From contig JBFMFR010000016.1 in assembly GCA_040752025.1 (NCBI GenBank), forward strand, positions 1 to 64,000: a stretch of 64,000 nucleotides of DNA, in the 5' to 3' direction. The DNA is from JBFMFR01 sp040752025. Its GTDB lineage: Bacteria > Chloroflexota > Anaerolineae > Anaerolineales > UBA4823. Numbering within the stretch: the first letter of the stretch is position 1; every line of letters starts with the position of its first letter. The notes under the pieces are model-generated. The model was given only the letters and a program-made list of their open reading frames with translations. It was not told the DNA's origin and ran no database searches. Below are positions 20,145 through 30,559 of the stretch, piece by piece. A program made the translations under genes and the position numbers.

Positions 20145-21674
20145 CTATTTGTCAATCGTCTCATTTACCAGAGGAATATGTAAATCAATAACCAAACCTG
20201 GGCCGTCATCCCGGTTGTAGGCACTGCATTTTCCACCTACACTCCACACCAAAGAAGCCACCCGCGCCAACCCCAAACCCATCCCAGGGGTTTCACCCGA
20301 GAAGAATTTTTCAGCCTGGTAATAAGGCGTCCATAGTTTCTGCAATTGCGCTGGAGATAATGTCAGGCCGTTATCGCGAACCAGCAGTTCCGCCATACCA
20401 TTTGGGGCTGGTATGACCAATAACTCAACGCTTGGAGCCTGTTTGGGGTGGAATTTATGGGCATTCTCGAGCAACTCCCACAATATCAATTCGAGAACTC
20501 TTCGAGATAACCCCAGACGGCTTTTGATCAAAATCCCACCACAGGCAACACCAATATGCTCAATTCCCAGGTTGGCAGCAATTTCGGTAGCGACATCTTG
20601 AAGTTTTGATAATTCAAAGCCTTCATCGGGTTTGGCCAATTGTTGCAAATCTGTATAAGCCAGTACATTCTCAATTGTGGCATGTAAGCGTTTTACCCCT
20701 CGATCTGCTAGACTGGCTGTTTCGATAACCTCATCCTGTGACAGCTCCCCACCATGCTTGTATAGAAGTTGTATGCTGCTCATAATCACGGTTAGCGGCG
20801 TGCGCAGCTTATGGTTAACCATCTCGGTAAAAGTCCCCCAATTTGTCCAATCGCGAATTTGTTCTGTTACATCGCGTAAACGCACCACCCAGTGTTTTTC
20901 CTGTTCATCCTCCGACATCTCCATAATATCCACCGACAACCAGAAAGATTGGGAGGTTGGAGTCTCAGGACGGATCAGGTAACGTGACTGAAACTCCAAC
21001 TGCGCCAGCGGCTTTTCCCAGGCATCGCGAGTCTCAAGCTTGTACATTTGTCTTGCCAGATCAATAAAGGATTCTGTTATGTACGAATCATCTGGCGGCA
21101 AGCCCAAGTATAAACGCGCCCGGGCATTTGCGAAGAGTATGTGATCCTGGCTGTCTAAAATCAGGTAACCATCTTCTGCTGTATGTACAACCCATTCAAA
21201 TCTAGCTCTTTCTTGGGCCAACTGTTGGTTGGCTGCTTGAAGTTCGCCAGTGCGCTTCCGGACCATCTCTTCCAAACTCCGACTTTGATCATACAACGCA
21301 AGGTGTGTCCGTACACGCGCCTGCACTAAAGGAGGACTAACGGGTTTTGTTATATAATCCACAGCGCCCAGTTCAAATCCTCTGCTCTCGTCAATCGCAT
21401 CCGTCATAGCCGTAACGAAAATTACCGGGATAGAACGAGTGAAAGGATTGGATTTTAATCGATGACAAACTTCAAATCCATCTATAGTGGGCATCATAAT
21501 ATCAAGTAATACCAGGTCCGGCGGCTCTTCCGATCGAGCCAAATTGAGCGCTTGCTCACCATTCAAGGCTACTTTTACACGATAATCGTCTCGCAAAATA
21601 TCGTGTAGGACATCTACATTTATCGGTTGATCATCAACAACCAGGATTGTGTGTTGGGGTAATCGTTTCTCCAT
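20145..21674 (-). CDS. Histidine kinase REC-PAS-HisKA-HATPase (509 aa)
   Basis: The N-terminal receiver (1-120) has Asp14-Asp15 and LLDIMMPTIDG, and is intact including TKPVSPP. A coiled coil leads to a PAS domain (about 160-270). HisKA carries His288 in VNHKLRTPLTV, with Lys instead of the usual Glu/Asp after the histidine; this residue normally helps catalyse phosphotransfer, so the change is worth noting. The HATPase_c region has WELLENAHKFHP as N-box, LLVRDNGLTLS as a weakened G1 box and GMGLGLARV as G2. No membrane segment. It is second in the five-gene run, 12 bases after the upstream stop and 10 bases before the B12-binding gene. Confidence 0.9.
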   Translation of the reverse strand: MEKRLPQHTILVVDDQPINVDVLHDILRDDYRVKVALNGEQALNLARSEEPPDLVLLDIMMPTIDGFEVCHRLKSNPFTRSIPVIFVTAMTDAIDESRGFELGAVDYITKPVSPPLVQARVRTHLALYDQSRSLEEMVRKRTGELQAANQQLAQERARFEWVVHTAEDGYLILDSQDHILFANARARLYLGLPPDDSYITESFIDLARQMYKLETRDAWEKPLAQLEFQSRYLIRPETPTSQSFWLSVDIMEMSEDEQEKHWVVRLRDVTEQIRDWTNWGTFTEMVNHKLRTPLTVIMSSIQLLYKHGGELSQDEVIETASLADRGVKRLHATIENVLAYTDLQQLAKPDEGFELSKLQDVATEIAANLGIEHIGVACGGILIKSRLGLSRRVLELILWELLENAHKFHPKQAPSVELLVIPAPNGMAELLVRDNGLTLSPAQLQKLWTPYYQAEKFFSGETPGMGLGLARVASLVWSVGGKCSAYNRDDGPGLVIDLHIPLVNETIDK

Positions 21675-21686
21675 AATTAAATTAAA

Positions 21687-24215
21687 CTAATCCTCCAGCG
21701 CCAACAAATCTTCCAAACGCCCTAAGGCTTCATCGAACTCATAATTTCGCACAAGTGTTTGAAGCCTCTCAAGTTGCTCCAGAAAAATAACGTCTTGCAC
21801 TTGCTCATGAATCTTTACGAGAACGGAGAGAGCCTCGGTATCATGCTGCTCGAGTAGAGTATCCAATTCTAAAAAAAGCGACTTTAGTTTTTTGATTTCT
21901 TTGCTACGACTTGTATCTGCAAAATTTTGGCCTTGCTCGTACAGCGTGGCGAAGATAGCACTTGTGGAAGGTTGTGGTTGAATTTGTCTAGAACTCGCCT
22001 TCTTTTCAGGAGTGGAATGCACCCAGACATCTATCTTGGCCAGGAGTTCTAATGGGTTGAACGGTTTCTGAATGTAATCTTTGATACCGACCTTAAAGGT
22101 TTCAAGTTTGTTTTCATCCATCCCATGTGCAGTAAAAGCAATAATGGGCAAGGCCCTGCCGATTGAGGTTTCCCGGATATGCCGCGTTGCCTCGATACCG
22201 TTCATCACCGGCATCGCCAAATCCATGAGAATAACATTGATCGGCAGCTTATTTTCTAAAACGATTTCCACGGCTTCCTGACCATTCTTGGCTTCAATAA
22301 CCGAAATCCCTGCCTGTTCCATGATCTTTCGCGCAACGATGCGGTTGATTTCATTATCATCGGCCAACAGAACGCGAGTTCCAGCCAGGTTAAACTTCTC
22401 TTGTATTTCATTTTGCATCAATCGAGCCATTTCATCTTCATAAGAAGTACGATGCCAAAAAATATCCTGGATCGCATCTAGTAACAAAGAGCTGTTCAAT
22501 GGTTTAACCAGAAAGCCTTCTACGGGCAGGTTATCTGCTGCATGGAGAAATTCCTGGCTTCCGTGGGCTGTGGTCAAGATGATCGCCGGTGACTGGGGCA
22601 GAAGCTGGCTTGATTTTATGCTTTTCACAACCTCCAGGCCATCCACACCCACCAGTTTCGAGTCAATAATCAGAAGATCGTAGGGTTGCTCCCCCTTCTC
22701 AATTGCTCGTCCTAACTCAGCAACTGCTTCCAGACCAGAATCGACGATGCTAACTGCGAACTTCATGCTGCGCAGCATGTTCTCGAATAACATACACGAA
22801 GCCATGTCATCATCAGCTACCAGAACGCGCAGTTTTCCCAGGATAGCGGGCATGATCTGATGTTTGGGCGCTTCTGGCTGTAGAAAGAAGGGTATTGTAG
22901 CCGTAAAGGTGCTCCCTACGGACAATTTACTTTCTACTTGAATATTTCCACCCATCAGATCAGCCAAGCGTTTGCAAATTGCTAACCCTAAACCCGCACC
23001 TCCAAATTTTCGCGTGGTTGAGCTATCTGCCTGAGAAAAAGGTTTGAATATGTTTTCGATCTGTCGTTCACTCATACCAATGCCAGTATCGCTAACAACA
23101 AATTGAAGTACGACAACCTGGTCTTGATATCTATCTATTTCCACGCTTATCTGGATTTGGCCCTGATCTGTAAATTTCACCGCGTTGTCGAGCAGATTAA
23201 TCAGGATATCTCGCAACCGGAGCGGATCGCCGATCAGAGCAACTGGCACATTTGGCGCTATACTGTGACGGATTTCGATACTCTTTCCTACAGCCTTCCT
23301 ATCTATCAATTCAAAAATATCAGTTAGCTCGTTATCCAAATCAAATGGAATCTCGTCTATTTCCAGACGACCAATTTCAAGTTTTGAATAATTCAGGATA
23401 TCTTCAAAGATCTTTAAAAGGGAATAAGCTGATGTTTGAATCTTTTCCAGGTAATCCTGACGCTTGGACAAACTATCGGATTTTAGCGCCAAATGGCTAA
23501 AGCCAATAATCGCATTCATCGGGGTTCGAATCTCGTGGGACATATTCGCAAGGAATTCGCTCTTTGCCCGGCTGGCAGCTTCGGCAGCCTGGCGGGCTAA
23601 TTCCAGTTCGTTTTTCTCTTGCAGTTGCCGCTTGACATCTGCATGTTGGCGAGCATTGCTGATTGCAATCGAAGCCCAACTGGCCGCAGTTTCCAATAAT
23701 TGAAGATCGTCGTCGCCAAACTGGTGTTGTTGAGTGTGCACAGCTTCCATAACACCTAGAATTTGATCTTCGATGCACAGGGGTACGGCTAGTAGCGAGC
23801 CAATCAGTTGACCGGTAAGTTGTTCTGATGCCTGGTAGACTTGTTTGCTGGTAATTACATCTGAGATAACAACCGCCTTACCCGTCTTAAACACAGTGCC
23901 AGCAACACTGTTACCCAACGGTACGCACTGATTTAGCAATGCTTCAGAACCCTTGCCACTTGCGGCCGCAAAAATCAACCCTTCTTCCACAGGCAGCAAG
24001 ATGGATGCCCCTGTTGCAGACACGACATTGACTATCTGCTGCAACACGGCCTGGAGCACAGTATCCAGGTTCAGGCTAGAGGTGACTGTCTGCCCCATGG
24101 TGTATAACGCTTGAAGGTGCTTCCATCTGTGCTTTTCTAAAGATTCCGATTCCGACCAGGATGCTGTAGATCTGGCCTCAGGTTGATCAGGGGTATTAAA
24201 ATTGCGACTCATCAC
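21687..24215 (-). CDS. Hybrid histidine kinase GAF-HisKA-HATPase-REC-REC (842 aa)
   Basis: First gene of the five-gene run. A GAF domain (about 35-190) is followed by a coiled coil and HisKA with His227 (MSHEIRTPMNAIIGF). HATPase_c (about 335-445) precedes two receivers: about 463-585 (LIIDSKLVGVDG, acidic pair intact) and about 612-735 (LMDLAMPVMNG). The last 90 residues are helical and resemble the tails of the other hybrid kinases here, but I find no HPt histidine in them, so phosphate must leave through another protein. The 131-base gap upstream holds a palindrome and extended -10 shared with the C25 protease gene, which points to common activation by a response regulator. Confidence 0.92.
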   Translation of the reverse strand: MMSRNFNTPDQPEARSTASWSESESLEKHRWKHLQALYTMGQTVTSSLNLDTVLQAVLQQIVNVVSATGASILLPVEEGLIFAAASGKGSEALLNQCVPLGNSVAGTVFKTGKAVVISDVITSKQVYQASEQLTGQLIGSLLAVPLCIEDQILGVMEAVHTQQHQFGDDDLQLLETAASWASIAISNARQHADVKRQLQEKNELELARQAAEAASRAKSEFLANMSHEIRTPMNAIIGFSHLALKSDSLSKRQDYLEKIQTSAYSLLKIFEDILNYSKLEIGRLEIDEIPFDLDNELTDIFELIDRKAVGKSIEIRHSIAPNVPVALIGDPLRLRDILINLLDNAVKFTDQGQIQISVEIDRYQDQVVVLQFVVSDTGIGMSERQIENIFKPFSQADSSTTRKFGGAGLGLAICKRLADLMGGNIQVESKLSVGSTFTATIPFFLQPEAPKHQIMPAILGKLRVLVADDDMASCMLFENMLRSMKFAVSIVDSGLEAVAELGRAIEKGEQPYDLLIIDSKLVGVDGLEVVKSIKSSQLLPQSPAIILTTAHGSQEFLHAADNLPVEGFLVKPLNSSLLLDAIQDIFWHRTSYEDEMARLMQNEIQEKFNLAGTRVLLADDNEINRIVARKIMEQAGISVIEAKNGQEAVEIVLENKLPINVILMDLAMPVMNGIEATRHIRETSIGRALPIIAFTAHGMDENKLETFKVGIKDYIQKPFNPLELLAKIDVWVHSTPEKKASSRQIQPQPSTSAIFATLYEQGQNFADTSRSKEIKKLKSLFLELDTLLEQHDTEALSVLVKIHEQVQDVIFLEQLERLQTLVRNYEFDEALGRLEDLLALED

Positions 24216-24301
24216 GCCTCAATTTTCTATACAAAAACGGTTATCTGACTGGGAAAAACTCACCAGTCTCTACCTCTTAGTTTAGTGTTAATTGATCTAT
24301 G

Positions 24302-24346
24302 ATACTATCAGCCGCCCCCTGAAATTTGTGTAGGTTTTTTCCTACA
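24302..24346 (-). promoter_or_regulatory. Putative response-regulator operator and promoter for the five-gene run
   Basis: On the minus strand a perfect inverted repeat TGTAGG-N6-CCTACA (24346-24329) is followed after exactly 15 bases by GGCTGATA (24313-24306) and an extended -10 of the form TGATAGTAT. The same palindrome, 15-base spacing and GGCTGATA octamer recur upstream of the C25 protease gene (30604-30560). The palindrome occupies the -35 zone, as at class II activator promoters. The predicted leader is about 80 bases. It also abuts the stop of the NarL-type regulator gene, but no T-run follows, so I do not read it as a terminator. Confidence 0.65.
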
Positions 24347-24982
24347 TCACTCGACAATTCCCCAATCTAGTGCATAACGAATGATCTCGGCAGTGTTGTT
24401 CAAGTGCAGTTTTTCCAGAATGCGTGTGCGATAGGTGCTGATTGTCTTGGGGCTTAGAGATAGTTCACCGGCGATTTCTGAAATCCCCTTTCCTCGAGCC
24501 AGCAAGCGCAGCACCTGGCTTTCACGATCAGAAAGCAATTCATGCGCTGGTCTCTCAGTATCCAACAGAATTTCGTCTGCCAGGATTTCGGCCAACTGGT
24601 GAGTGATATATTTTCTCCCGCTGGCGACTTCACGGATTGCAGTAAGCAGTTCTTCTGGGGCGCTGTCTTTCGTCAGATAACCTGATGCGCCTGATCGAAT
24701 TGCACGGATAGCAAATTGTTTCTCAGGATACATGCTCAACATCAAGGCTTTTGGACGCGGATGCATCTTGCGCAATTCTGACAATACATCCAAACCGGTA
24801 GCTTCTGGCATTGAGACATCTAGCACGATAACGTCATACCAATTCTCGCGCAGCGCCTTAAGCACTTCCTTTCCATTACTGGCCTCACCTGTTAATTTAA
24901 TATCGCTGGCGTCTTCCAGGATTTGGCGTAATCCCCGGCGAACAATCACATGGTCATCGGCAATAAGAACTCGGATCATCAT
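24347..24982 (-). CDS. NarL/FixJ-family response regulator (REC-LuxR HTH)
   Basis: 211 residues. The receiver has Asp9-Asp10 and phospho-acceptor Asp55 in VIVLDVSMPEA, with TKDSAP holding the conserved lysine. The C-terminal LuxR-type HTH (about 145-205) contains LSDRESQVLRLLARGKG and a recognition helix in SPKTISTYRTRIL. Such proteins dimerise on phosphorylation and bind short inverted repeats as transcription factors. The start overlaps the stop of the upstream kinase by four bases (ATGATGA), so this kinase is the probable partner. It is the only DNA-binding regulator in the sensory island, so it is the prime candidate for the palindrome found on both sides of it (inference). Confidence 0.96.
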   Translation of the reverse strand: MMIRVLIADDHVIVRRGLRQILEDASDIKLTGEASNGKEVLKALRENWYDVIVLDVSMPEATGLDVLSELRKMHPRPKALMLSMYPEKQFAIRAIRSGASGYLTKDSAPEELLTAIREVASGRKYITHQLAEILADEILLDTERPAHELLSDRESQVLRLLARGKGISEIAGELSLSPKTISTYRTRILEKLHLNNTAEIIRYALDWGIVE

Positions 24983-26223
24983 AACTTCGTTCCTTCATCG
25001 TTACCATTATTAATCGGAATGCTAACCCTTACGGTTGTGCCTTTTCCAGAGATGCCAACTAATGAAATCTTGCCATTCCAGAGTTCGACTCTTTCGCGCA
25101 TCCCCATCAATCCAAAGGATCTTGCGTTTGCAACTTGTTCGGTTGTAATGCCTTTGCCATTATCTTCAACGCTAAATTCAATCTCACTTTCTGTTGCTTT
25201 CAGCTTGATCTTTACCTTGCTGGCTGCCGCATGGCGGACAATGTTAGTCAACGCCTCCTGACAAATGCGAAAGATGGCCGTATCCAGATCGCGGCCAAAA
25301 GTAGCTTTCTTGCTGTCTAAATCCAGAAAACAGGGGATACTCGTTCGGGTTGTGAATTCCTGCCCCTGCCATTCCAGAGCTGCCAATAATCCCAATTCAT
25401 CCAAGATTCCTGGACGGAGCTCCCGCGCTACCCGTCTGACTAGATCGATCGTATCATCCAGCAACATCGTCATATTATTCAGCCGAATACGCTGGTCTGG
25501 CGCGCTATCAGACAGTTGTCTTGCCAGCCAAGCGATTTCCATCTTGAGAGCGGTCAGGTTTTGGCCAAACTCATCGTGCAATTCACGAGCAATACGGGTG
25601 CGTTCATCCTCCACTATGGCTTGTTGGTGGCTTGCCAGGCTGCGCACCTGGTTCAATAACTGTTCTTTCTCTTGGGCAACCAAGATGCGTTCCTGAATTT
25701 CCTGCTTCAACCTGGTATTGGCTTTTGCAAGCTCTTGTGTACGTTCTTGGACACGCTTTTCAAGCATCTCATTCGCCTGTTGGAGCGCAGATTCGGCTTG
25801 TCGACGCAGCTCGATCTCTTTCCTCAAACTTCTGTTCAATTCCAGTATCTGCAAGTGTGTTTGCACACGCGCCAGTACTTCTTCTGGCTCATAAGGTTTG
25901 GTGATGTAATCCACGGCGCCGGCTTCAAAAGCGCGTACTTTGTCAAGTGTTTCGCCTAATGCACTAACAAATATCACCGGAATATCGTGCGTATCCGGAT
26001 TTGCTTTGAGTTGTGCACTGACCTGGTATCCATCCATATTAGGCATAGCGACATCCAGAAGAATTAAATCCAAATCCGCAGTTGAAACAGCTATATCGAT
26101 CGCTCTGGGACCATTCAAGGCTACCTTCAACCGATACTTATCTCGCAGCAAGCTTCGCAAGATCTCGATGCTTTCAGGAGTATCATCTACAATAAGTATC
26201 GTATGGCAGTTGGTCTTCTCCAT
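24979..26223 (-). CDS. NarL-type sensor kinase REC-HisKA_3-HATPase
   Basis: About 414 residues from ATG 26223, chosen because a GGGAG site lies a few bases upstream and the receiver begins six residues later; the open frame extends 16 codons further. The N-terminal receiver has the acidic pair in LIVDDTPES and LLLDVAMPNMDG. A long coiled coil (about 125-205) leads to HisKA_3 with His216 in ARELHDEFGQNL. The ATPase domain has EALTNIVRHAAASK and GFGLMGMRER, as in DegS/NarX-like kinases. It has no membrane segment, and the receiver in front of the kinase implies it takes phosphate from another kinase. It forms a two-gene operon with the LuxR-type regulator. Confidence 0.93.
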   Translation of the reverse strand: MEKTNCHTILIVDDTPESIEILRSLLRDKYRLKVALNGPRAIDIAVSTADLDLILLDVAMPNMDGYQVSAQLKANPDTHDIPVIFVSALGETLDKVRAFEAGAVDYITKPYEPEEVLARVQTHLQILELNRSLRKEIELRRQAESALQQANEMLEKRVQERTQELAKANTRLKQEIQERILVAQEKEQLLNQVRSLASHQQAIVEDERTRIARELHDEFGQNLTALKMEIAWLARQLSDSAPDQRIRLNNMTMLLDDTIDLVRRVARELRPGILDELGLLAALEWQGQEFTTRTSIPCFLDLDSKKATFGRDLDTAIFRICQEALTNIVRHAAASKVKIKLKATESEIEFSVEDNGKGITTEQVANARSFGLMGMRERVELWNGKISLVGISGKGTTVRVSIPINNGNDEGTKL

Positions 26224-26284
26224 AGTCTCCCGCGACCCTAAAATCACAACGAAAACCACAAAAGACCACAACCAGAGTTTGGCT

Positions 26285-26325
26285 GTATGGCAGATGCAAT
26301 AGGTCAGTTACTGCACCTGCCATAC
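26285..26325 (-). promoter_or_regulatory. Stem-loop upstream of the NarL-type kinase
   Basis: Arms 26285-26298 and 26312-26325 pair over 14 positions with one mismatch, around a 13-base loop (outer arm GTATGGCAG). On the minus strand TATAAT (26331-26326) lies immediately before it and no T-run follows it. It sits between the stop of the SdrD-repeat gene and the kinase start. It could be an operator, a leader hairpin, or a weak terminator for the protease gene. Confidence 0.5.
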
Positions 26326-26343
26326 TTATTATACCTCTGGAAG

Positions 26344-27440
26344 TTATCTGGTTTTGGTTACCTTCGCTCTGATCACACCTGCATCCCAGGTCACATCCTG
26401 CAGCCCAGATAACAGTGTAAATATACGCGTTCTGCCGGTCAGATCAACATCGCTATCCATACTGGGATCTAACGATTGATTGATTGGGCAAAACTGAAAC
26501 CCACGGGGCAGAGCGAACAACAGGTAGTAACTACCGGGCAGGAGGTTCTCGAATTTGTAATTGCCATCCCTGTCTGTGAAGGTTGAGGCTACCAGCGTGC
26601 CATCAGGCGTGTAGAGGCTTATTTGAATACTCTTAATACCTCTTTCCCTCAAGTCTTGTATGCCATTGTTGTTTTTATCTTCCCACACCCGATCTCCCAG
26701 GGAGGCCAGGCGGAACATACCTGCGTCGTGTGAGGCGTCCTGCTGGCCTGCGCCCAGGGTGAAACCGGCGCTCTTACCGCTTGCTGGATCGGCGTCGCTA
26801 TCCAGATTAGCACCTACTGAGGGGTTCTGCGGACTGAAAGTGTAGCCAGCCGGCTCCGAAAAGACCAGGAAGTAGCTGCCAGGCATGATGTTCTCGAAGG
26901 AGTAAGCGCCTTGCACATCGGTCGCTGCGCTGCCCACCAGGCTGCCTTCAGCCGTGTACAGGCTCACAGATACACCAGGTATNNNNNNNNNNNNNNNNNN
27001 NNNNNNNNNNNNNNNNNNNNNNNNNNNNNNNNNNNNNNNNNNNNNNNNNNNNNNNNNNNNNNNNNNNNNNNNNNNNNNNNNNCTCCCAGAGACGCCAGAC
27101 GGAAAACTCCTGCGTCGTGTGAGAGGTCTTGCTGACCTGCGCCCAGGGTGAAACCGGCGCTCTTACCGCTGGCTGGATTTGCATCGCTATCCAGATCAGC
27201 GCCTGCTGAAGGGTTTAGCGGGCTGTAAGTATAGCCTACCAGATTCGAAAAGATCAGGTAATAGCTCCCGGGCTGCAGGCCATCAAAGAAGTAAGCACCC
27301 TGCGGATCAGTCACAGCGCTACCAATTTGATTGCCATCAGCAGAATACAAATTTACGGATACCCCAGGCAAACCAGACTCTTCAGCTTCCTGAACTCCAT
27401 TGGCATTTGCGTCTTCCCATACACGATCTCCCAGGGATGC
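26344..27440 (-). repeat. Tandem SdrD-B repeats with conserved DNA blocks
   Basis: At least three repeat units are visible: about 27083-27440 and about 26700-26980, which share long identical DNA blocks (for example at 26750-26781 and 27138-27169), and a more diverged unit at 26344-26700. The near-identity of the first two explains why the assembly broke between them. The true repeat number is unknown. Confidence 0.85.
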
Positions 27441-30400
27441 TGGAGGAACCGGCAAAACATGCAGTCGGGTTGCTGGATCACCCAAAACATGGAAAAGGTC
27501 AATCGCGTCCTGGTAACCGCCCGTATTGGCATATAGATAAAGCTTGGCGCGAGTCGCCGCGGACCCCACTTGCGTGCGATTCTCCTGAAAAACAGCCTGG
27601 AATAGACCTCGGTTGAGATAGTCTTGCCCAGAAGCCAGGCCTAAACCTGCCGACGCAAAGGTGGCGATTGCGCCTCCGTTCGCGCTGAGTACTAATTGCT
27701 CGGCTAACGAGTTTGTAGGTATTCCGTTGAAGTTGGGGTAAGTAAAAGAACTGGTCAGGCACGACATAGAGTTCACGAATGGCAGCAGCGTGGCATTGTT
27801 GGTCAGAGTCGCCACCGAATTGGTAGAGAACAGGTTTTCTGAAGCCCAGGTTTGAACAGATCCATGGCCAACGTAGTTTACGATCAAAGCCCCGTTGTTG
27901 AAGCCAGATAGGATAGCCGTGCGAGCAGATGCGACTGTGGTGTGTGTAGTCCCATAATATACTTTCAGGGGGTTATAGTTCGCTGGTAAGTAACCGTTGA
28001 CAACTTTTTCGGAGTAGTAAACAAAGTCTCCAGCGCCATCTGCGTTGTCTGCGATAAACAGAACATTGGAATTCAAATTGGCTGCCGGTGGATTCTGCTC
28101 ATAGGCAAGGATCTTGGATACGGCATTGTTTGCCTGAGCCAGGCTGGAAACCGGTAACCGCCCGATGAACATATCTGGGAGATAATCATTGCCGCTCACG
28201 GTCACAAAACGGTTTTCGCTGGCATTCTCACCCACCCAATGATCGACAAACTCCATATAGGGTGGAATGAAGGTCTTGGTTCCGTACCCCAGATAGTTAC
28301 GGGGATCGTAATTTCCATCTCCAATCAAGACAATGTATAAAGGAGCTGGCACCTGCCAGTTTGCATAAGTATAAGCCAGGAAATCATGGATAGCCTTCGG
28401 TGACATCAAGCCGCCGCCAAATTCATCATAAACATCGGCAACATCAACCACAAAGGTTCGCAATCCCTGAGAAGCGCGCCAATTTGCTAATGGCTGGGCT
28501 GCAGCAAGGAAATCGGCATGAGAGATGATGATGTAATCTGCCCCGTTAGCCGCGGCATGCAGGTTGGTAATGCTGTCGCGTTCAATTCTCTGCGGGCTGA
28601 GCCGCCTGGCCTGCGCTTGAGCAATATAAACGCGCTCCATAGTTGAGTTTCCTTCAAAGAGCAGATTATAGCCCTGGCTGTCTGCCTCGATCGAGACGTT
28701 CGCCAGGCGTTCAGGGCTGTTGGGATCTGTGATATCCAGAACATCCAGCTGGTCAGTCGAAAAGGCTGAAATTTGAGGGGTAATTGACCCGTTGCCGCCG
28801 GCTTTGAAAGTCAAAGTGTCGTTATCAGCCACGAATGCATCCCAGTAATCGATCTCAAACCAGTTGATCAACGCCAGGCTGGCAGTAATCCCGTTATCCA
28901 ACAGGGCCTCAACCGTGATCGTGTTTACTCCTTCTAACAGGTAGGTTTGAGGTACTTCTTTATCAAATACATATGTGGTAAGGAAGTTCCAGAGTGCGTC
29001 ATCAATGAGATAGCCATTCAAATAGATGCGCGTGTGATGCCGTGGAGAAGCCGAATAACTTCGCAAAGAACCTCGTATCCGGGCTGTATTGGTTGTTCCG
29101 GCAGCTATAGAGGTGAGCGTTGTAGTATAGGTTTTCGAGCCGGCGTTCTGGATATAATCCCAATACCAGATATCGTTTGATGTGGCACTGGGATTATTAC
29201 TCAGATAAAGCTTGTTGACTTCCAGATGTTGGATATTCTTAAAGCTGGCAATATCACCACTGTCAGTAGGCGCACTGTCTTTCACCGCCATCCGCATACC
29301 TTCAGCTCCGCCCCAGGTAAGGAAATAAACGTTTTCACCGGCATACCTGGTATTCACCTTCTGACCATAGAACAGGATGGCATCCCCAGGATGAAAGCCG
29401 CCGTCGGCGCCATCCAAAACCTCGATGGCAACTTCCTGGCCGCGAGTGTAATCACCGTCCGTAAAGAGCCGGAAAGAATTCGCGGCCTGCCCAGGCGACA
29501 ACTCATCACCAGCTACCGTTGCTAAAGCATCATAAGTTACCTGGTAAAGCCCATCTTGATCAACAAACAATTTGTAAGCGGGTTGTAGGGTAGAAACCAT
29601 ATTGGATAATTCTGATGCGTTGCTTGAATTTTCAACACGCCATTCGGTGGCCTCCTGATAATTGATCAGAGTGTCTTGCAGCAAAGACTCGAATGCAGGT
29701 TCCTGAACATCTGCGGTAGGCGTCGGGCTTGTAGATTCGAACGCTTTCTGTGCCTTGTTGTAATTAAAACGCACCACAATGCGACTGTAGTATCGCAATT
29801 CGCCGCTCGCTGCATTGTACTGGAAAGGATATATTCTCAATTGGGCCACTCGTTGGTCCCGTAGATAAGCAGTGGAGCTTAGTTCCACTGCCGCATCGGG
29901 CCAGAACTTGGAAAGCTTATAAGCCTGGGCGTCTCTGGCCGGCTTCGTTTCGCTGGGAGGAAAATCGCCAGGCAAGATCTGGTCCTGAGTGGGCTGTTCA
30001 ACCGGACAAAGCTGGTATTTCCCTTTGAGCACGACCGGCTTGGCTTCGATCACCATCAAAGCCGGATCAGATTGAGCAGGAATGCCCAGCATGGCTCCCT
30101 GAACCGGCAGTTCGGGCCAGCCAGGGGTTTCAGTAGCGCCAAAATCCTCAATGCGGATCACCTGGCAGGCTTGCCCATCCACGATTTTCTCCTCAATCGT
30201 AAAATCGGAAGCTGAAAGTTCCACAGTGATCCCCTGGGGGTCGCTTGCGGTGACTTTCAAGCGCCTGTCTTTCCCGGCCATCGATGACTGCTTGCCTTGC
30301 TCAATACTGTTCTGAGCGCCTGGAGCAGAAAGATTCCAGAGACCGGATGCCCTGGCAGGCGAGGCGATCTGGAACAGCATGGCTGCTGCGACAGTAACCA

Positions 30401-30455
30401 CCAGCATAACCTGTAATACAGACCCATAAACGTGAGACGACCGGATTGTTTTCAT
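26344..30455 (-). CDS. Secreted C25 (gingipain-like) cysteine protease with SdrD-B-like repeats, interrupted by scaffold gap
   Basis: It starts at ATG 30455 behind GGAGTG. Residues 1-37 are a signal peptide with likely cleavage after SPARA. A propeptide-like region (about 60-300) and a beta domain precede the C25 catalytic domain (about 640-1000), with His864 in NYVGHGSV and Cys899 in VNSMSCLTSS; both catalytic residues are present. After residue about 1030, repeats of roughly 110 residues begin with SLGDRVWEDANANGVQ, carrying DxNxNGxQD calcium-type loops of the SdrD B fold. Frame continuity across the 100 N is not provable, but the sequence after the gap resumes in the same repeat at IPGVSVSLYT, so one protein is likely. 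The last segment ends at 26344 without an anchor. A cell-surface or secreted protease is the best reading. Confidence 0.85.
26983..27082. other. Scaffold gap (100 N)
   Basis: Exactly 100 N, a conventional placeholder of unknown size. It falls inside a repeat unit of the C25/SdrD gene. Roughly 60 bases would suffice to join the two flanks within one unit, and additional whole units may be missing. Confidence 0.99.
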
Positions 30456-30559
30456 TGTTCACTCCATTTCATTTTAGACAGATTCGGATTCTGCGCAAAT
30501 GCCAAAACGGGTGCAGAAAGTGCTAATTCTGCAACCATTTTAGCGAAATGGAGGTGGGC

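Noticed and set aside
24329..24346. Palindrome as a terminator of the NarL-type regulator gene
   Set aside because: No T-run follows, and the same palindrome with promoter spacing occurs before the protease gene where no gene ends.
29731..29745. Eleven-base match to the tRNA-Arg T-arm region (GATTCGAACGC) as a possible att copy
   Set aside because: It lies inside the protease gene far from the integrase, and a match of this length is expected by chance in 64 kb.
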